From Fen-999 sp035505955 (GTDB lineage: Bacteria > Pseudomonadota > Gammaproteobacteria > Burkholderiales > Rhodocyclaceae), in assembly GCA_035505955.1 (NCBI GenBank), contig DATJQH010000114.1, positions 23,567 through 87,566 of the forward strand: a DNA stretch of 64,000 nt, written 5' to 3'. A program made the position numbers and the translations under genes. The notes beneath the pieces are model-generated. The model did not search any database and had not been told where the DNA came from. It worked only from the letters and a program-made list of their open reading frames with translations. Below are positions 59,655-64,000 of this stretch, piece after piece (position 1 is the first letter of the stretch; each line of letters starts with the position of its first letter).

Positions 59655-61287
59655 CGCGCGGCTCGGGCATGGATTGGGAGGGTCCGGGCGATACCGGAGC
59701 GACGTTGTCGGCATTGCTGCGCACGCGCCGTGATACTTTGACCGGCGACATCGCGGCGATGGCGTCGGCCTGCAATTCGGCGCTCAGGGCCGGCCTCAGG
59801 CCGAGCGGCTGGCGCGGGTGCAGCCTGAATTCCTTCTTGGCCCGCTCGAGTGCGTCGCGGTTGGCGCTGAAGTAGCGGGCGGCCGCGATCGTTTCGGGCA
59901 GATGCTTGAGGACATGCCACAGGCTCCAGCGGTGCTGCCAGAGCCGTTTCGCGAAACGATGGCGATAGCCCTTGCTGTCGTAGAAGCGCTTGACGTGCCA
60001 GTTGTAGAGCGCATCCATCTGTTCGCGCGACTCGAAACCCGCGGGCTTGTACACGAAGTTCAGGCAGTTCATCAGTCGCCAGTCCTCGATCATCTCGCCG
60101 GTCGCGTTGCTCGCGCACTCGTCCCAGATCGGCGCGCCGTGCAGCGGGCTGAATTTGGTCATGTTCATTTCGTCGAGGTCGAGCGAGAGGACGAAATCGC
60201 TGGTGGCCTTGATCGTTTCCGGCGTTTCGCCGGGCATGCCGAAGATGAACAGGCCCTTGGCGCGCAGGCCGGCGTTGTGGATCTGCTCGACGGTCTTCTT
60301 GACGGCATCCAGCGTTACGCCGGCCTTGTGCCGCCTCATCATTTCCGGGTCCGCCGATTCAATGCCCATCGACACCATCAATGCGCCGGCCTTCTTCAGC
60401 TTCGCCAGCATCTCGTCGGACGTGTGGCCGGTGCGGATCGCGCAGTTGAACTGCATGCCCAGCGGCTTCGCGATCAGGAGATCGCAGAGTTCGTCCACGC
60501 GCTTCCTTTGTGCCGTAAACAGGTCGTCGTAGAAGTTGACGTGGTAGACACCGAACTTGTCGCGCAGGTGTTTCATGTGCTCGTACACGTACTGCGCGGA
60601 ATTGACCTTGTAGAGCCGCTCGAACACCGTGCGGTCGCAGAACGAGCAGGTGTAGGGACAGCCGCGCGACGTGATCATGGTCGCGCCGTGTCGCTTCGCG
60701 TAGGCGAACAGCGGCAGATGGTAGTCGTGCGGGAAGCCGGCCAGTTTCTCCCAGGCGGGGAACGGCAATTCGTCGAGGTTGCGGATGCGGCTCCGGCGCG
60801 GGTTGGAGACGATGCGTGCACCGTCCCGGAAGACGAGGTTGTCGATCTTCGCCGGGGCAACGCCGTTGGCGAGGTCGAGCATGGCACCCTCGCCCTCGCC
60901 GATCACCAGGTAGTCGATCTCCGGGAAGTGTTCGAGGATCGGCGCGCCTATCGACGACACGTGCACGTTGCCGAAGGCGATCTTCACCTGCGGCCGGCGG
61001 GCCTTGATGATCGCCGACATCTCGACCGCATCCATGAAGCCCGAGGTGGTGGCCGAGAAGCCCACCATCTCCGGGTTGGTCGCCAGCACCAGCTCGACGT
61101 TCTCCGCGACGGTCGGCGGCGCATAGGGACCCAGGCAATCGTGCACCTCGGCCGCGTGGCCGTGCATTTCCAGCCACGACGCGAGCTGCAGGATGCCGAT
61201 CGGCGCCATGCGGTTGGCGAGCACCGAGAAATCGGGCTGGCCGGGCACGAAATTGAAGCCGGCGGGGTGGACGAGCGTGATTCGCAT
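59650..61287 (-). CDS. B12-binding-type radical SAM protein
   Basis: Protein of 545 residues. The N-terminal part (about 1-160) is a cobalamin-binding-like Rossmann domain (MVGFSATTSGFMDAVEMSAIIKARRP) without a clear DxHxxG base. The radical SAM core holds Cys210, Cys214, Cys217 in SRGCPYTCSFCDR and SMGIESADPEMMRRHKAG. The C-terminal part looks like a substrate domain. The fold is shared with BchE, HpnJ and related ring or chain modifiers. First gene of the minus-strand unit. Substrate unknown: methyl transfer or rearrangement on the polyene or its lipid is possible. Confidence 0.85.
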   Translation of the reverse strand: MRITLVHPAGFNFVPGQPDFSVLANRMAPIGILQLASWLEMHGHAAEVHDCLGPYAPPTVAENVELVLATNPEMVGFSATTSGFMDAVEMSAIIKARRPQVKIAFGNVHVSSIGAPILEHFPEIDYLVIGEGEGAMLDLANGVAPAKIDNLVFRDGARIVSNPRRSRIRNLDELPFPAWEKLAGFPHDYHLPLFAYAKRHGATMITSRGCPYTCSFCDRTVFERLYKVNSAQYVYEHMKHLRDKFGVYHVNFYDDLFTAQRKRVDELCDLLIAKPLGMQFNCAIRTGHTSDEMLAKLKKAGALMVSMGIESADPEMMRRHKAGVTLDAVKKTVEQIHNAGLRAKGLFIFGMPGETPETIKATSDFVLSLDLDEMNMTKFSPLHGAPIWDECASNATGEMIEDWRLMNCLNFVYKPAGFESREQMDALYNWHVKRFYDSKGYRHRFAKRLWQHRWSLWHVLKHLPETIAAARYFSANRDALERAKKEFRLHPRQPLGLRPALSAELQADAIAAMSPVKVSRRVRSNADNVAPVSPGPSQSMPEPRV

Positions 61288-61362
61288 GGAAGAAGGATGA
61301 GGAACGCCTGCGGCAGGCGCCATGATAACCCGTGGTCGCTGCACGAAAGTAGAATGCCGGTC

Positions 61363-62115
61363 ATGGGAGAAGAGGGGCAGCGCGCGGCCACTACGGGCCG
61401 GATGACCGATCGCCGACAGGAACCGCCGGGCGGGTGGCGTGAGTTCCTGGCCAACCTGCGGCCGGAGGTGGAGCACGTCCCTTGGCCGGAGCGGGCGCGG
61501 TCCGCGCTGACGGCGACGCTGGGAATCGTGGTCACCATCGCGCTGTCTTTTGCGCTGATGCCGGCGCCGCTATTTGTCGTTGCTGCAGTAGGGGCTTCTT
61601 CGGTACTGATATTCGCCTTGCCGGCCAGCCCGCTGGCCCAGCCGTGGTCAGTGTTCGGAAGCTATGTGGTCAGTGCGCTCGTGGGAGTGGCCGCCGCCAA
61701 GTTCGTACCCGGTGTCGCGCTCGCTTCCGGACTCGCCGTCGGTGTTGCCATCATGGCCATGATCACGCTGCGCTGCCTGCATCCGCCGGCCGGCGCGGTA
61801 GCCCTGTTCGCTGTGATCGGCGACGCGCCGATCCGGGCGCTGGGGTTCCAGTACGTGCTCCTGCCCGTCGCGGCGAATGCGCTGCTGCTGGTCGCCCTGG
61901 GGATCGTCATCAACAACCTCGTGCCGGGGCGGCGCTACCCGCGCCTGCATCCCGAGTTCGTGACCGGGCCTTTCGGTCACGTCGAACCCCCCACGCGGTC
62001 AGGCCTGAGCCACGAGGAACTGAACGCCGTTCTCGACGAGTACGGACATCCGCTACACATCAGCGGCGAAGAACTGGACGAGATCCTGGAGATCGTCGAG
62101 CGTCGGCGACGCTAA
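61363..62115 (+). CDS. HPP-family membrane protein
   Basis: Protein of 250 residues with four to five membrane segments and the defining HPP motif LRCLHPPAGAVALFAVIGD. The earlier SPLAQPWSVFGSYVVSALVG block is also typical. It has a hydrophilic C-terminal tail (HEELNAVLDEYGHPLHISGEELDEILEIVERRRR) that may be a small regulatory domain. Starts at 61354 or 61402 are also possible. HPP proteins of bacteria and plastids are linked to nitrite transport in plants; the role here is unknown. It is divergent from the radical SAM gene. Confidence 0.85.
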   Translation: MGEEGQRAATTGRMTDRRQEPPGGWREFLANLRPEVEHVPWPERARSALTATLGIVVTIALSFALMPAPLFVVAAVGASSVLIFALPASPLAQPWSVFGSYVVSALVGVAAAKFVPGVALASGLAVGVAIMAMITLRCLHPPAGAVALFAVIGDAPIRALGFQYVLLPVAANALLLVALGIVINNLVPGRRYPRLHPEFVTGPFGHVEPPTRSGLSHEELNAVLDEYGHPLHISGEELDEILEIVERRRR

Positions 62116-63173
62116 TTGCACAGGCCGAGTGCGCGTTCCTGCGGCAGGCACACGTCCGGGATTTCGGTGGCGACCACACCGGGGCAGTTGACCATCTCCA
62201 TCGCCGCCATTTCCGCGTAGTGCCAGCCCGGCGCCAGTTGCGGCAGCCCCGGCTCCACGTCCTGCCATTGCGGGCGACCCTGCGCCTTCAGTTGGGGCAG
62301 TGCCTCGCAGTAGGCTTGCATGAGCTGCGCAGGCGCCGTCTTGTCCCGGCTCGGTTTCGGATCGTAGGCGACGAGGTAGATGGGTACCGCGAGCGCCGGC
62401 AGATCCGCGTCGAGAAGGTTGGGGTAGCTCGACTGCCGCAATGTCGCTGCCCGGTACACGCTCAGCGCGGTCGTGCCGCCGGTCGCCGCGGGATCGAATT
62501 TCAGCAGCCGGACGAAGCGTCGCGCCTCGGGCTTCATGTTGGCAACGAGTGCCATCGGCTGATCGCCCAGCATGGCGACCACTTCGACCGAGCCATCGGT
62601 CAGCAAGCGCTTCAGCGCCTCCTCGTGGCTCAGGCGGCTTACCTTGTCCTCGCTCATCGCCGCGTCGAAGAGCAGGCGGTAGAGCGTCACCGTGGAGAGT
62701 GCGCTGCCGCCGTTCGCGGGGCCGACGTTGATGCGCGCATCCCGGATGTCGCTCAAGGTTTCGAACCGGGAATCCCGGCGCACCAGGAAATGCAGCTCTT
62801 CCGTTTGCAGTGGCGCGAGCACGCGCAAGGGCGCGAGCCAGGACGCGACCGCGGCGTTGCCGCGCAGCGCGGCGAGCAGATAGAGGTAGGCGACGTCGGC
62901 CTGGAGCGTTGCGAGGTTCGTGCCGTCCGACGTCTTGGCGGCATCGCGTAGTTGCTGGAGCACGTCGGCCGGACCAGCAGTGGGCACGACCGTCAATGCG
63001 CCGCCGGCACGCGCGCCCACGACTGCCGCGAAGTCGCTCGCCATGAGTTGCTGCGACGAGCGTTCGGGCCCCGTGAAGAACTTCATGTCTTCCGCACGCG
63101 CCGTGGCTGCGGTGAGCACCACCAGCAGGAGTGCGATCCACGTGCGAGCGCCTGGGCAGCGCCCGTGCTTCAT
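62112..63173 (-). CDS. TAXI-family TRAP-type periplasmic binding protein
   Basis: Protein of 353 residues with a signal peptide (ARTWIALLLVVLTAATARA) and the TAXI binding-protein order: MKFFTGPERSSQQLMASDFAAVVGARAGGALTVVPTAGPADVLQQL, then VLAPLQTEELHFLVRRDSRFETLSDIRDARINVGPANGGS and SYPNLLDADLPALAVPIYLVAY. No TRAP membrane component is nearby, so it may be an orphan sensor or binding protein. It overlaps the upstream zinc-ribbon gene by 4 nt and converges on the HPP gene, sharing bases of the stop codons. Confidence 0.87.
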   Translation of the reverse strand: MKHGRCPGARTWIALLLVVLTAATARAEDMKFFTGPERSSQQLMASDFAAVVGARAGGALTVVPTAGPADVLQQLRDAAKTSDGTNLATLQADVAYLYLLAALRGNAAVASWLAPLRVLAPLQTEELHFLVRRDSRFETLSDIRDARINVGPANGGSALSTVTLYRLLFDAAMSEDKVSRLSHEEALKRLLTDGSVEVVAMLGDQPMALVANMKPEARRFVRLLKFDPAATGGTTALSVYRAATLRQSSYPNLLDADLPALAVPIYLVAYDPKPSRDKTAPAQLMQAYCEALPQLKAQGRPQWQDVEPGLPQLAPGWHYAEMAAMEMVNCPGVVATEIPDVCLPQERALGLCN

Positions 63174-63889
63174 TGCGCAGCGGCCTTCGGGTCGCAAAGA
63201 CCGACGGCGGCAAGCGCCTCGGTGCACTCCTTGGCCGGCTGCGGCACCGGTGCCACCGGCGTGGCCGCGTTGCGGCCCTCGGTGACGGTCTGCGCCCTGG
63301 CGGGAGGAGCATGCCTTCTGGGCGTGGCGCGCGGCAATTCGGCCACCTTGGCAGTGTCGTCTGCCGGTTCGGCCTGTCGCGCGGGCGCCTCGACGGGCGC
63401 GGCCGCCGGAGCGGATTCAGGCCCGGGCGCGGGCGCAGATGCAACGGCTGGCGTGGCAGCCACCGGGGGCGAAATGGCCATGGGCGGCGCGGCGGCGGGC
63501 GCCTCGATGGCAACCGGTGTCGTCGGCTGCCAGGCCTTGGGCAGCGGCATCTCGTGGCGGTACAGCCAGAGCAGCGGAATGCCGCCGGCGGCGACTGCGA
63601 TGACGATCAGGGGCACCGGCCGGATGTTGCTGGCGGGCGGCGTGACCACGGGCGGCGGATAGCTCATGCGCGCGGGCGGGTCCATCGGGATCGTCGGCTC
63701 GTCGACCACGTGCCCGGGAAAGATCGGCGGAAAGACGCTGCCGCAGCCTGCGCAGACCTTGGCGGCCACGTTGTCGACCTTGCCGCACACCGGGCAGGGC
63801 TTGAGGTCGAGCGGCACGCCGCAGGCAGCGCAAAAGCGCTCACCTGGCTTGTTGTCGTACTGGCAGTTGGGACAATGCGAGAGGAGCAT
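63170..63889 (-). CDS. Membrane-anchored double zinc-ribbon protein
   Basis: Protein of 239 residues. Eight cysteines form two zinc ribbons (CPNC...CAAC at about residues 6-24 and CPVC...CAGC at 32-49). One membrane segment follows (PVPLIVIAVAAGGIPLLWLY, about 92-111), then a long Ala/Pro-rich region (about 120-215) and a short end with two cysteines (KECTEALAAVGLCDPKAA). The end resembles the end of the next gene's product (VCLPQERALGLCN), an ALGLC-type motif. Function unknown; the layout suggests a cytoplasmic zinc domain and a periplasmic tail. Confidence 0.8.
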   Translation of the reverse strand: MLLSHCPNCQYDNKPGERFCAACGVPLDLKPCPVCGKVDNVAAKVCAGCGSVFPPIFPGHVVDEPTIPMDPPARMSYPPPVVTPPASNIRPVPLIVIAVAAGGIPLLWLYRHEMPLPKAWQPTTPVAIEAPAAAPPMAISPPVAATPAVASAPAPGPESAPAAAPVEAPARQAEPADDTAKVAELPRATPRRHAPPARAQTVTEGRNAATPVAPVPQPAKECTEALAAVGLCDPKAAAQ

Positions 63890-64000
63890 CGGGCGATTTG
63901 GCCTCTAAGGACTGAAAAGAATAGCAAACTTCCCGGCTGCCGTGCTCTCCCGTTTCTTTATGCCCGAACGGCCGTTTCCGATTCGTCGAGCGGTTCGAGC
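63890..64000. other. Right-edge intergenic region, possible 5' end of a plus-strand gene
   Basis: 111 nt upstream of the zinc-ribbon gene. A GTG at 63942 opens a frame to the window edge (VLSRFFMPERPFPIRRAVR). It has no clear ribosome site and is too short to assign. The region probably carries the minus-strand promoter for the zinc-ribbon/TAXI unit; I see no strong -35/-10 pair. Confidence 0.25.

Noticed and set aside
61288..61362. Inverted repeat CGCCTGC-G-GCAGGCG between the radical SAM and HPP genes as a terminator
   Set aside because: The gap is divergent, so no transcript ends there, and no T-tract follows; it could be a regulatory palindrome but the evidence is too thin.

Overview
The window is chromosomal DNA around the replication origin of a GC-rich betaproteobacterium, probably of the Rhodocyclales (Azoarcus/Thauera type). 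That placement is inferred from gene order and protein style, not from a search. The core order atpIBEFHAGDC, parB-parA-rsmG-mnmG, mnmE-yidC-yidD-rnpA-rpmH and dnaA-dnaN-gyrB is a classic origin neighbourhood.

Layout. 1-1,200 (minus): the phosphate two-component pair phoB-phoR, with a Pho box upstream of phoB. 1,347-3,932 (plus): a DUF971 gene, ubiE, a Tim44-like gene and ubiJ (ubiquinone synthesis). 3,946-10,143 (minus): a tetR-led tripartite RND efflux operon with a perfect 16-bp operator at the tetR start. It is separated from the ATP synthase operon by a strong hairpin terminator. 10,225-17,126 (minus): F1Fo ATP synthase, with a good promoter at 17,291-17,319. 17,361-22,169 (minus): CBS protein, parB, parA, rsmG, mnmG. 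Two near-consensus parS sites lie just upstream of mnmG. 22,281-27,062 (minus): branched-chain amino-acid ABC transporter with a fused LivM-LivG protein. 27,076-31,617 (minus): TauE/SafE exporter, mnmE, yidC, yidD, rnpA, rpmH. 31,618-33,413: dnaA flanked by DnaA boxes and AT-rich DNA, the likely oriC. 33,414-37,001: dnaN, gyrB.

37,020-61,287 is the accessory highlight: a roughly 24-kb aryl-polyene locus of the xanthomonadin type, laid out as two convergent, tightly overlapping operons that meet near 49,665. The plus-strand operon starts 18 bp after gyrB. It encodes two acyl carrier proteins, ketosynthases, a chain-length-factor-like protein, two hot-dog dehydratases, a ketoreductase, an aryl/acyl-AMP ligase, an LpxL-like acyltransferase, a LolA-like carrier, an MMPL exporter, a NodB-type deacetylase and a methyltransferase. 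The minus-strand operon encodes a radical SAM protein, a BamE-like lipoprotein, a flavin-dependent halogenase, a chorismatase, a MipA-family outer-membrane protein, a lysophospholipid-type acyltransferase, a glycosyltransferase that appears to start at CTG, a CPA2 antiporter, a PAP2 phosphatase, a third ACP, a third active ketosynthase and a PHA-depolymerase-like secreted protein. Together they can be read as follows: chorismate gives a hydroxybenzoate starter, which is activated, extended and reduced to a polyene on ACPs, halogenated, attached to a lipid or sugar-lipid, and moved to the outer membrane.

61,363-63,889 holds an HPP-family membrane protein facing a two-gene minus-strand unit (zinc-ribbon protein and TAXI-type binding protein). 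I saw no tRNA or rRNA genes, insertion sequences, prophage or CRISPR arrays. No gap between genes exceeds 300 bp.
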